A stretch of DNA of 64,000 nucleotides from Rhea pennata (lineage: Eukaryota > Chordata > Aves > Rheiformes > Rheidae). Both the position numbers and the translations under genes were made by a program. Location of the stretch: contig NC_084663.1 of the NCBI RefSeq assembly GCF_028389875.1, forward strand, positions 171,842,301-171,906,300, written 5' to 3'. Below are positions 52,104 through 63,116 of this stretch, in pieces; positions within the stretch are counted from its first letter, which is position 1; every line of letters begins with the position of its first letter. The notes under the pieces were generated by a model that searched no databases, had not been told where the DNA came from, and saw only the letters and a program-made list of their open reading frames with translations.

Positions 52104-54411
52104 CTGTTAGAGAGACAGAAGAAATCGGAATTAAATTCTTGTTACTGAAGCACCTTAGTGATAAAAATTTTCAATTGAAAAATTGACAGATAATGGTAAT
52201 TTCCAATTCTCAGTAGATTCCTAACATCTACTGAAAAAGTTAGCAGTAAAACCATAATATACTTGGAGTTAGTAAGTCAAATTTAATGAAGAATAAAAAT
52301 TTTGATTTAACTCAACAACTATACCACCGTAAGTATTTCATGTCAAGTAATTTTCCATAGAATATGCACTTTACTAAGTTTTTCAGAGTTATCTTTTGTA
52401 TCAGCATGAAGAGAATCACTTTTTTTCTTTGAATTTACCTTTGAACATAAATTAAGATTCGTGAAGCAGCTATAGCAACAAAAGCTTTTTATTTTCCTCT
52501 CTCTCTCAGCATACATTTGGGGATACCTAACAATGCATTGGTGTTTCACTGTAGTAAAGCTGTAAGTATAAAACACTTGAACAAAAAATGAACAAAAATA
52601 TGCAAAACCATCACACCATGGAAATCACACAGTGAATATTAATAAACCTACATTTTATCAAACTTTTAGCCAATATGGTCACATTCCAAATCAGTTAATA
52701 ATCAATCAGGTTGGTGCCCAATGCTAACTGCAGGCACAGGAACCTGTACTGCAGACCAGTGCTGTGTCTTTGGCATATATTCTCATTGCAACAATCACAC
52801 AGTTTTTTGTATTATTCAAATCACCAATTTCAATGACTACTTTACCTTCAAGCTCCCCTCCCCTAACTCATGCTCCCCTATGTTTGGAAGTGCCCTCAGA
52901 CTCAGGAAGCTGCAGTCCTCAGGGAAAGGAACAGAATCACTTCTCAAAAATTTACTCTGCTTCACTGGTGTGGCTTTATGGGCTACAATATTAAAGGCTG
53001 ACTAAACGGCACTTTATCCATGGTGTTTTTGTTTAAAAAAAATTCTGATTCTTTTCAGATTTATCCATCTCTCCCAGTAATTGACCTTCCCCCCCTCCCC
53101 AGAAGAAAAGATAGGCAAAGCTCAAATAACATGTATTCAATCTTCTGCAAATAAGTGCCTTAAATAGGAATATTTTGGCCCAGGCATACTACGAACAAGG
53201 AAGTGAGATCTCCTAACAGTAATTCACAGAGATCTGGACCACCTCCGAGGGGGAGGAGGGATTTTCTCCCTCCTCCTACTGACCATAGCAGCATCCCTGC
53301 TCCTTCAGTCAGCCTCTGTGGATGCACTGTTAGTGTCAAGGAGAGATGTGGCATTTTTCCACTTGTAGCCCAACCAGCACACAACTGTTTGAGCTCTCTG
53401 TCTTTGAGGTCAAAGAGAGCCTGACAGCTGCATCAGACACAGAGCTGTGCTTTGAGCTGGGCTTCATCGGTCAGCAGATGCCTGAGGTCCTGCTCGTCGT
53501 CGCAGCCCGAGCAGCCCGTTCCCTTTGCTGCCTCCTGGGCCTCCATGAGCAAAATATGCTGTGCTCATGCAGAAGCATGGACTATTTCCCTAGCAAGTCA
53601 TTCAAAAACCCTTTCACTTAAATGAAGATCATCATTCTATTTTTATGTAGTAAATACAGAATTCTCCAGAGCCACATAAAACCTCTGGGATAACTTCTAA
53701 AAATTAGGAGGTTGTCTAGCACTTTCTACAATAGCAGAGAGAGAGAGACAGGAAAGAAACATCTATTATTCAAAGCCTTAACAGGTCCAATAAGTCAGAA
53801 TTCTGTAAACTGTAATAAAGGAAAAGAAATACTGCATTTTTCAGTTAAGATCTGTAAGTAAATCAATTCCCTGCTGACTTGTATTTAAACAAACAACCAA
53901 TCATAAAGCTATAATTCAAAAAGTAGCATTACAGAGAGGAAAAAATGGCATTTTTGCCACCTGCACAGGATATACTAATAGCTTTCCTGGCACATGTCAG
54001 AATTGAATTAAATATATATTCAGATTAGTTTTTATAAATCTAGACAATTTTTCAAATGATTTCTCTGTTACCAAGATGAGCCTGTTCAGCAACAGACAAC
54101 AGCTCCCAGACACCGCTTTCTCAGATCTGAGAGGAAAGCAGGATGACTGTACTACTTTTTCTGTCTGAAGCTCCTTAATAGTAAGGTGATAAAGCCAGCT
54201 ACCAGCAAGTTAAAAGTTAAGAGCGACTACCTTATGAAAGAGGAACTGACAATCAAACCTTTTTGAATCTATTCACTAATATACGAACTTAAACATGAAA
54301 GCTATTGACTGGCTCAGCTGTAAAAACCCTTGAGGTTTCTACGCTTAAGCACAAAACACTGGAGCACAAAGAAGAACTACAGTCGTGCGCGCCGCAGTCC
54401 GACTGCCTTAC

Positions 54412-54514
54412 TTTTAAATCTGATATAGCAGTCGTTGCAGAAGAGCTCGTTGTTTCGGATCCTGACTTCAGCTCCAGAGCGGGATCCCCCGAGGTCACAT
54501 CCACAGGCAACACA
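54412..54514 (-). CDS. LMO7: LMO7 exon, second zinc module of LIM domain
   Basis: This 103-nt exon has acceptor ATCGTGCAG and donor GTAAGG. It encodes 34 residues from CVACGCDLGGSRSGAEVR to LFCNDCYIRFK plus one base of the next codon. Ligands Cys1, Cys4, Cys26 and Cys29 complete the second zinc site (C-x2-C ... C-x2-C). Human LMO7 has CVACECDLGGSSSGAEVRIR in the same place, so the domain is intact. The exon and the intron bases just after its donor are unusually CpG-rich for this AT-rich locus. Confidence 0.97.
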
Positions 54515-56275
54515 CTGCACGATACACCAATAATTAGCAACTCCACACAAAATACTAAAAAGAAAACATTACTCAAAAGCAGCTTGGATTAAAACTCAGA
54601 AAGCTTGAGCCATAAACCCACAACCACTAAAGCAAACGTGTAACAATTAGTAGATCAAAACGCAACCAGCCCTGAGAGAGTATTTTAAGGCGATGACCGG
54701 ACAACAAATAGCAGAGATACACAAACTAAACAGATACCAAGCAGAAGCTATTCAGAGATTAGTTCATTAAATCTAATTTGAACCTCAGTTCCTCTGAAAC
54801 TAGAACTGGCTCAACATGAAAGAGTTTGTTCGTTAGACGGCAACAGCGATTTTGGCACAGGGCACCTGGGTGTGCTACTGGCAGATTCCAGGCGGCTCTA
54901 TGCTGCGAGGCTCCCCGGCAACTTGGCACTCAAAGCAGCAAATACTCGCGCACCCTCGTTTTATTGGGTTGTGCATCATTTTAACATGTTCTCCTCTGGA
55001 GAGAGGAGGGCAGTTTCATTTTTTTCTTGAATAAACACACGAATGAACAGCTTGATAACCTTTAGACTAACTATAAGTTTAGTGGCTGAACACACCTTTG
55101 CTATGGATATGAACCACCTCTGGGAAAGACTCCAACTCAAAGCGTAACATTCTCCTTACTGAATTTACAAAGCAAAATGCTTTGCTGCCTACAGAAAGAC
55201 AGATAGCTGGCCTGATTAAATGAGAAATTAATCTTTTGGATGGCAGTTTGTTCAACAGCTCATTCATTTTAAAAAAATTTGGAGAAGATAAATTTGTAAT
55301 TCTCTTACCCAGGTCAAAACCTACTGATTGATCCCCTTGCGCGTATTATATGCTCTCTGGAAAGGGAGTGAAGAACAACCTTCCCACATGATTCCCATCC
55401 CACCTCCTCAGGTGTGCAGGAATAGGAAAAGCCTTGTAATGCCTTGCAACATTTTGGCTGATACATTTGAGCTGGGCACAGTGGGAAAATGTTCTGAACC
55501 AGACAGAGAGGAGTCTTTCCTAAACTCATGGAGGAAGTAGGGTCCAAGGGTGTGTCCAAATTGGAGTCTAATTCCTCATCTGGTCCTAGAACAGGGGAAC
55601 TAACAATTCATACATCTTTTTTAGACAGACATAATTCTTTCAGCTCTGTGTATGCCCCAAATTGGCTGAAAGTCACGTAACCATGTCTCAGTGCTGAGCA
55701 TGAGCTAATATGCCCAAACTTCTGATCAGGGCCGATTAGGGCTAAGCACAGCTTTTGGTTGGGTGCCGAGTTGTATCCTGCCAGTTTGGACACTGTCAGC
55801 ATGCCTCTGCCAAAAAAACACCAGGTGAACACTATCTGCTACCATCAATGCAGCAGCATGGGGCAAAACAATGCTCCAGCCCTTCAGCTAGAAGGGACTG
55901 GTCACTTTAGATGATTCAGTCACCAGCTGCATATTCAAATATCTCAGACATGAGATATTTTGAAAGGACTCAAATTTTCTAGAAGTGGCTCAGCACCCAT
56001 TTTTTTCCTGTTTTTTTTGTCATCTGTTGAAAGAAGGAAGAACAGTGAGATGCAAGTCATACTTGTTCACCCTGGTGCTTGAGAAATAGCTCTGGAGTTG
56101 AGTGCTAAATGCCTGCAGATAGGATTGCCTCATGGAAATATGCCTGTAGCACGCTGTCAGAGTAGAAGGCAAAGCAGGTGATTAATAGAGCACCTGTGAG
56201 CATAACACTGAGCAGCCAGCCATGCGTGCTCCTGATTAGTTCCTGTTCCTTCGTGGTGTTACTCTCAGCTCTCAC

Positions 56276-56384
56276 CTTAAAGCAATGTAAATGATAACAA
56301 AGACCGAGAGACTCAATGATCATGGCTGCTCCTTTGCCCAGAACGTTATTACAGTATGAACAGATTTTCTTCCCACTGACCGAC
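56276..56384 (-). CDS. LMO7: LMO7 exon, first zinc module of LIM domain
   Basis: This 109-nt exon has acceptor TATCTAG and donor GTGAGAG. One base completes Arg, then 36 codons run from [13 protein letters not shown] to CYHLHCFK. It carries the first four LIM zinc ligands: Cys8 and Cys11 (CSYC), then His31 and Cys34 (HLHC) of the exon peptide. The residues between them ([19 protein letters not shown]) are almost unchanged from human. The exon ends in phase 0, exactly between the two zinc modules. LIM domains bind two zinc ions and mediate protein-protein contacts; in LMO7 this domain is at the C terminus. Confidence 0.97.
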
Positions 56385-56979
56385 CTAGATACAGAATGAA
56401 AATCCTTAAAAAATCAGCTTAAAAAGGTTTAAATGGCAAAGAAAAGTTATAAAAAAATTTTTTTTGAGATTAAAAACACACAGAATACTGGTAACAAGTG
56501 AATTGTTCAGTTGCTTGGGGAAAATAAACTGAAGATGAATATTCTGTACAGTAGAACTGAAAGCTAGGGAAAGCTAAAATGAAGCTAATTTAAATTTAAA
56601 GTTACATAGGAACAAATGAGAAAATTCTTTCACATTTCTAGGTGATGTTTGGTTGCATATTGCTAAGTTCAGAGAGTAAAACACACAGCTTTTCCTACTC
56701 CTACCTCACTTCTTGTTTTTGGGAAATCATCTAAAGGCTATATTTTAGCTAATCCCCCCTGCCAAGTCTCACCATCTGCACTTTATTAGATAACAGAAGG
56801 CTAATCCTGGACATGCAATATTATGTTAGCTCTTTGAATGTATGCCATACAGAGGTCAATTTCCACAGATTCACCAGGATGTTAGCAAATCAGAAAACTG
56901 AAGTGAGAACAAGAACAGCAAATACATTTAAAAGGGTTGTTTTCTTATGTTATAAAGAACACAGGAGCCTGGCTTTAAA

Positions 56980-56980
<1 letters not shown>

Positions 56981-57010
<30 letters not shown>
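56981..57010. repeat. A30 homopolymer in LMO7 intron
   Basis: Thirty A in the intron between the pre-LIM exon and the first LIM exon. On the transcribed minus strand it is a T/U30 tract, too far (about 600 nt) from the acceptor at 56385 to be its pyrimidine tract. Confidence 0.95.
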
Positions 57011-57013
<3 letters not shown>

Positions 57014-57676
57014 AACTTATCAAGTGTCTGAGAATGTAAGAGCAGTGTTTGTAGTGTTATGCTATATAATACACAATTGTGTGTGGATGATTCTCTACAG
57101 TCTTATCTGAAGGTACTTTTTAAATGTTTCAAGTGCATAAGACAGCAGTTATCCACCCTGCCACAACTGAATTCCATTTTTATTTCAAAATATGTTGCAA
57201 TTCTTGCTCTCTTTCCCAAATTAAAAACAACATCCTACTCTGTAATTCTTCAAGGTCATTGGTTATGAGCATTCCTGAGTGTTCCTTGAGTAGATATTGA
57301 CCACATGCCAGAAAGCTGAGAGGGGAGAGATGAAGATGAAGGCAGTAAACTGTGTGTTTTAGGAATCTTTCGTTAAAAGAAGCCTAAGAAAATAAATGCC
57401 TGAAATGCCAGCTGGAGAAGGCTTTTACTAATCATTGTGGTAATCAACAAACACCTTGGAGACTGGTGATTTTTTTTTCCTCTGAATGGCTGCAAGGTAC
57501 AGGGAGTTAATACCAGCTCATAGTTTCAGCTATGAGCCAGAAAGCTTAAGGCACTTTTATTTAACATCTTAGTTAAGGTTATAGCTGAGAACACTGATGT
57601 AGACGACAGTATCTCCAGATATCGCTCTTCACCACAGCCCAAGGTTTATACAACTCCAGCAAAGGGCACTACTGAC

Positions 57677-57949
57677 CTACTGTGCATCTGCGACCCTGGC
57701 TGGGAAGCAGAGATGGGTGACTGAGCCTGGGGGACAGTCTGGGAGAGAGACGGGGCTCTCGCAGAGCTGGCCGAAGGAGGTGCTTTGTTAGAGGAAGGAG
57801 TGCGCATGTAGGCTCGGTTTGAAGTGGACACTGGGCGACTGAAATCTTGACTAGATGACAGAGATGAGGAGGATGCAGACTGATTCAGCCACGAATGATG
57901 CCTCCATGAACTTGTTCTTGAAGAATCGAGATTGTCCAAAGACTCACCC
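57677..57949 (-). CDS. LMO7: LMO7 exon, serine/proline-rich region before LIM domain
   Basis: This 273-nt exon has acceptor ATTACAG and donor AG|GTCAGT. It reads (R)GESLDNLDSSRTSSW, then a Ser-rich block, then DFSRPVSTSNRAYMR, PPSA and a Ser/Gln stretch ending GSQMHSR. GESLDNLDS, DFSRP, VSTSNRAYMR and SASQ.GSQ are close matches to human LMO7 just upstream of the LIM domain. The donor was chosen over TCA|GTAGTG because only AG|GTCAGT gives phase 2, which restores [12 protein letters not shown] across the junction. The composition indicates an intrinsically disordered, probably phosphorylated segment. If the intron is retained, the frame reads about ten more residues and stops, giving a product without the LIM domain. 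Confidence 0.95.
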
Positions 57950-58863
57950 CTGTAATATAGTTATATATACATACAGATGTAAAGGGCAGTACAGCTGAAC
58001 CAAGAGACATATTCCAGTTGTAAAAAAAAAGGAAAACATTATCCTAGCATTTTACAGATTTTCCAGCATGAATATTCTTATTTGATCACCCTGAGCAATA
58101 CTTTTAATATATTAATGTAAAGCATTTCAACTACCCTTTGTTCAGTGCTGGTCTCAAGGGAAAACACACTAGCAGGGTGAAAGAAAGGTGGCACTCCAAC
58201 ACTACAGAATAACAGCAAAACACTCTTCTCTGTAGTCTTATCAGGGTGAACTACATCAAAATCTGTTATATCTCAATGGACCTCAGATAGTGGGTTTGTT
58301 TGTTTTCTCCCAGGGATACCAGTTTGAAAATAACAATTCACCTGCCACTGGATAGCAACATTGTCTAGAAACAAAGTGTTGGCGCAACAGCCAAACACTC
58401 CCATAACTGATAACTCAGCCTGTTTCCTAAGTGACAGACCCAACATTTACATGTTACTTAAAGCAAGACACAAACTCTAGAATTTCGAAAATGATATTTC
58501 TATGTAAAAGACATCATCTTTAGCTATAATAATCAATTTCCACAATGAATTGTCATACTAGAATCCTTAAATGCATTTGTCAATGACAAGGCACACTATT
58601 GATTTCCACCGCTGGTATATCAACCAAGAAATAAGGAGTTATTTACAGGTCACAGAGTCTCATCTCCACACTCTGTACTTGCAAAAATTGAATCCCAGCT
58701 ATAATGCAGGCTACTTTTTTCCATCTGTACTGCCATTCAGATTACATTACAACATTTTATAGGCTGGATTTGTTTCTGTACTTTGCAATATGAACTGAAG
58801 CTTCAAATAACCAAACAAAAACATCTAACGAGAGACAAAATTAATTTTTAACATGATTCCTAC

Positions 58864-59083
58864 CTCCTCATACTATTGCCGTACAGACTAATAGGCTCCT
58901 TATGTACACTGGAACTGCGCTGCCTAATCCAGCTGCTGTCCGTATGAAGAGATGTTTTCTTTCTCATTTCCTGAAGGATTTGTTGTCTCTCCAGCTCTGC
59001 TGCAGACAGAGCATGCTCCTTCTGAGACCCCTTCTGTGACTCACTAGTGTTCCAGGACCTTTCTGAATGTTTGCTGAGAGTAC
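58864..59083 (-). CDS. LMO7: LMO7 exon, AELERQQ conserved pre-LIM region
   Basis: This 220-nt exon begins with GT completing Gly, then TLSKHSERSW. It continues through AELERQQILQEMRKK, then SSWIRQRSSSVHKEP, and ends NSMRR at donor GTAGGAA. The AELERQQILQEMRK and SWIRQRS segments are nearly identical to human LMO7 and to the related region of LIMCH1, and are the strongest identity evidence outside the LIM domain. The charged first part is predicted to be helical. The acceptor (TTCAAGTAG) was chosen because it is the only nearby AG giving the phase left by the upstream exon. An AG nine bases further downstream would break phase. The first residues (TLSKHS...) differ from human, so the exact 5' edge is slightly less certain than the rest. 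Confidence 0.93.
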
Positions 59084-60784
59084 CTACTTGAACAATACGC
59101 AGAAAACTTTGGCTAGACATCTTAAGCATCCAGTACCCTGGATACAGTTCCAGAAGCAGTAATTCATCATCATATTCACAAGTTTTTCTAGTTCTCTTTC
59201 CACAGTTGGATTTCAAATGACAAGCATCAAACTTCACAATATATCACTACTTATTACAAAAATGTTTTAGTCTTATTTCTGTTACTGTGGCCCTTTACAT
59301 GATGTTTAATTTATATACAGATAGGAATTTCCCTTCACTTCTAGCGATAGGCTTTTTTAAAAGAGCATGACACCTGTTAGTTCTACAAGTTGAATTCTTC
59401 CTCTCCAGTATCATAAATTGAAGCACATGTAGACTATATAATTGAATGGTGGGATACTTTCTTCACCTTTCAGAGTTTATATTTTCTTTAAGTTGTTCCT
59501 GTTTTCAGGAATTCTTTCCCTATTCAAGGTATTAGGCACATTGCTTAATCTTGATATGCTTATTTTGATAAACACGCACACTTATATTCAAATCTTACAT
59601 AATTTTCTCTATTATTTGGATGCTATGTTAACTAGTCAGTGTCAGAGATTTAGGGTTTAGAAGACCTTTAGATCCCTGCTTGAAATTTTGAAAGGGGAAA
59701 CAAACAAATCATCTTTCTTTAAAAGGCATTTAAATATTAGATGGCAGCAATTTTGTTCTTTCTGAACATTGTAAATATCTTTCATAGCAAGACTCTTGAA
59801 TTGAGAAAATAAGTCACTTCAATTAAAATTTCAATCCTTTTAAATATTGTTCTGACTACAGATTTTTCTCTCAGTTTTATTGCTATAGATTACCATTATA
59901 CAATATAGTGAAAGTTTATTCTCTCATTAGTCTCTCTGACCAAGCTTTAACGCATGAAAGCACTATTGTCAACCTGCAATATTTCTTCTAGTGCACCATT
60001 TATTTTCCTCAAAGTTCTTTTTATATATATTATATTATATATCCTTTTTCTGCTTTTGCTTCAGCTTATGTTGCTGCAGCCATCTATTCACTAACTTCTC
60101 ATAAGCACTGTCACCTGTCAGACTGATGTGTTTGCAAACCCACTGTTAGAACAAAACCTTTTTCATCACATTTCAGACACAGAAATAGTTTTTGGAAGAC
60201 AACTGCTGTAATGTGTTTAGAAAATTGTTTATAAACTTTTGAAAAAGCAGTAACGTAACTGAAGAACATAACTCAAGAAAAGCAGCAGGTCTTGGAAAAA
60301 AAGACACTGTAACAGTACCAAGAATGGACTTCTGGCTGTGTTAGTCCTACACTAATAGAAGTTAAAAACAGCTAACAGTTGTGCCAAATGGATAACATGT
60401 TGGCATGCAGAGCTTTTTTTTATTGACAAAGGAAACATAGCATGAGCACATACAACAATTTCAGTGCTAGACCTACAGGACAGGGCTTATCTTGTAAAGT
60501 TTCAGTCATCTAAAAGTTAGGCATCTAAGTTTCATAATCACTTCATAATCACTGCTAAGGCACTCGAGAGCAGATAATCATGTTTGTCTCAAACCTATCT
60601 GCTGACCGTATCAATTTTCTTTTCCTGTTAAAACTTCAGTAAATTTTGCCATGTTATGAATTTGAAGTATGATCTATCAAAAAGGTCTTCGACAATTAAT
60701 CTGGTTAGGATGACTACTTCTGATGCTAGACCAGCTTCTGAAAAAGATACATTTGAAAAATAGTGGAAATTAAACAGTACTTAC

Positions 60785-60837
60785 CATTTCTGTTTGTTGT
60801 GACTTCATCCAGTTCTGATGTTGATTTTGACTTATTC
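60785..60837 (-). CDS. LMO7: LMO7 exon, NKS/serine-rich linker
   Basis: This 53-nt exon has acceptor TGTCTTTAG and the strong donor GTAAGTACT. It encodes NKSKSTSELDEVTTNRN between a split Arg codon and a first base of Gly. It aligns with human NKSRSTTELDDYSTNKNG, which lies between the duplicated module and the AELERQQ region. It is low complexity, rich in Ser, Thr and Lys, and likely a disordered linker with phosphorylation potential (inferred). Phase is consistent with both neighbours. Confidence 0.92.
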
Positions 60838-61016
60838 CTAAAGACACAGAAAACATTACTTTCTCTACCTCAACTAGGAGACCCGGTTATGGACAAAAGT
60901 CTTATCACTCTGGATTATAGATACCCAATCCTTCCTTTCATTAGACCTCTCATCAGCTTGCAATGTACTTTAAATAAGAGACAAAAAAACAGACAAAATG
61001 ACAACAGTATATTGAG

Positions 61017-61034
61017 AAAAAAAAAAAAAAAAAG
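61017..61034. repeat. A18 homopolymer in LMO7 intron
   Basis: Eighteen A in the intron between 60838 and 62682. Simple repeat. Confidence 0.95.
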
Positions 61035-62682
61035 ATGTCAATATTGGCCAACACAGATAATCACATACTAAAGACTTGTGAAAGTTTCCAGCTTCAGCTG
61101 TAAGGGACCAAGCATTGTATCTTATTGAATAAAAACATGCAAGAAATACAATCCCTTCCCCATGGAAGCTTTGTAAAGATTATAGACAGAGTGATAGCTT
61201 TCAAAGCAGATACATAAAATAACCTAGCTTTATAAGAAGCTGAAATCACACTTCAACAGTGCAATTACTAGACTGTAAGCAAAGCACATCCCCAAATACT
61301 GCAGACTTTTCTGGGGGTTTATTATTCACTGATTATACCCAGCAGCATATTTTTTTTTTAATTAATTTTAGCCAAGAAAGGTCATTCAAATATACAGGAA
61401 AAACATATGGCAAAAAGCTGGTTTGCTGACAGTACAGAAGGGAGCTTTAGCAACACCTTTTTGCTACCTGAAATAACAGTTTCTCAGCTTCAAATAGCTC
61501 AGAAAGAAAAACTCCTTTGCAGGACCACAACTTCAACAGCAAAGCTATGGATGGCAGCACAGCAGCGTTTTTGCACATGTAACAGTGGCTGCATAGGAGT
61601 TTATAAGGGGAGTTTTGTGCTTTATCTACAGGTAAATGATACATAACTAAAATTGGGGGGATCAAGAAAAGCGATGCAATTTGGTTATCTGTCATACAGT
61701 GCTGATCTACTGTTTTACTCATTTGAAAGGACAATTGCACAGTTTTTAGTGAACAGGACTTCCAAAGAGCAGGGCACCCTGGTCCAGGATGATTTTAGAG
61801 CCTGAGCCTCCTCCTCATATACATATATACATATTTAAGAGGCAACTATTTAATGGAGGCAACTTTCTGAAGTTAGATTTAGATCTTCCAGCTCTAAACA
61901 GATCCTTAAGTTGTACCCTGTAAATTTTGGGGTCCCTCTTAATCCATAAGAATGGATTAAATATGCAGCAGAGATTATCCTTTGGGGCTACTATGCAATG
62001 CTATCTAGAACAAAAGCTTGATGGAAGTGTCCTAGATTTAGGTTATCATGGAATTTTATTTTAACCACAACCAGTAATTTAAAGGGAGAAGAAAAAGTTG
62101 TCTATTCAAAGAGCCCAATAAATCTGTAATAGCTAACATATTCTGTTGAAATAAATTAAAACAAATAAACGAACCAACCACTGAGCCCAGCATAAAACAA
62201 AACTGAAAACGGTCAAAGCGAAGAGAATGTAACTTGACAGGTGGTATAGCTCCTGCCTTCCTGATAAACATGCCACTGCTATCTCTCACTTACCTCCCTG
62301 CTTGCTATCTCAGGTTTCACAACCTTGATCAGGACAATTGCACCCTAGTTTGTATAGTACATTATGACACAATCACAATTTTTGGCTGAAATTGTTTTCC
62401 AACAGCCAGGTAAGTCTAGTGCCACCTACATATTTACTGCCTTATATTTCTGCTTCTCCCAGTAAACTCCTGCTGACTGTTGTTTACCACAGAGCCTGCA
62501 ATTTGCCAAAAGTGTGGCTACTTTTTTCTCAAGATGAAAACACGACATGAAAACTGCAAAACACAGCAGCAAAACATAATATGAACTTAATCATCATGGT
62601 TAAAGTTACTGGACATTTCAAGGCTTTCTGACACAGAAATAGCGATGTTATAACTGATGCTGAAATTCAATATCACACATAC

Positions 62683-62748
62683 CTGTCAGCAAATGACTGA
62701 TCAGGTTGCTCCTCACTGGTTTTAGATACCTCATAACGCTCATAATGC
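62683..62748 (-). CDS. LMO7: LMO7 exon, second copy of duplicated 22-residue module
   Basis: This 66-nt exon has acceptor TTTGTAG and ends at GACAG followed by the donor GTATGTG. It encodes HYERYEVSKTSEE and then a diverged half ending in FAD, with split Arg codons at both ends. It lies 302 nt downstream of its paralogue and matches it at 49 of 66 bases and 14 of 22 residues. The first ten residues are identical. Reading continues in phase into NKSKSTSELDE of the next exon, which aligns with human LMO7 NKSRSTTELDD. One of the two copies may be alternatively spliced. Confidence 0.92.
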
Positions 62749-63050
62749 CTACAAACAAGATATATTTTTAAGTTCATTTACAGAAAAAGATGCATATAAG
62801 CACAAATATTTTCTACTAAAAATACTCAAAATACCTTAAGCATATAATAAAAAGGGTGAATGTTCTAAGCAGGCTTAGTCTTATTAGCCAGAAACAAAAC
62901 AAAAGAATCCAAAGAAAGGTTGCTGGAAAAAATGCCTGGAAGTACTTGTTTGTAAGTGACTAAAAATCTAAACCGCAGCACGCCAAATTAGTTAACACTT
63001 ATTGCAGAAAGTAACATTTTAAAGTACTTAGTAGTTTAATTTTTTATTAC

Positions 63051-63116
63051 CTGTCAATGAGAGGATGGCCAGATCGCTCCTCTATTGTTTTAGATACTTC
63101 ATAGCGCTCATAATGT
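63051..63116 (-). CDS. LMO7: LMO7 exon, first copy of duplicated 22-residue module
   Basis: This 66-nt internal exon follows the acceptor TTTTTAG and ends at GACAG followed by the donor GTAAT. The first base completes an AGR codon (Arg), then 21 codons follow, starting HYERYEVSKTIEE and ending in Asp. Two bases (AG) carry over to the next exon, so the length is a multiple of three and the exon can be skipped or duplicated without a frameshift. It corresponds to the human segment around VDSYDIPKTEE, which precedes the NKS serine-rich stretch. It is paralogous to the next exon at 62683-62748. The module has no known domain; it is charged and probably disordered or helical. Identity and boundaries are well supported by phase; function is unknown. 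Confidence 0.9.

Noticed and set aside
58860..59237. A single-exon 125-residue protein
   Set aside because: The N-terminal part is read-through into intron. The true exon starts at 59083 by splice site and phase.
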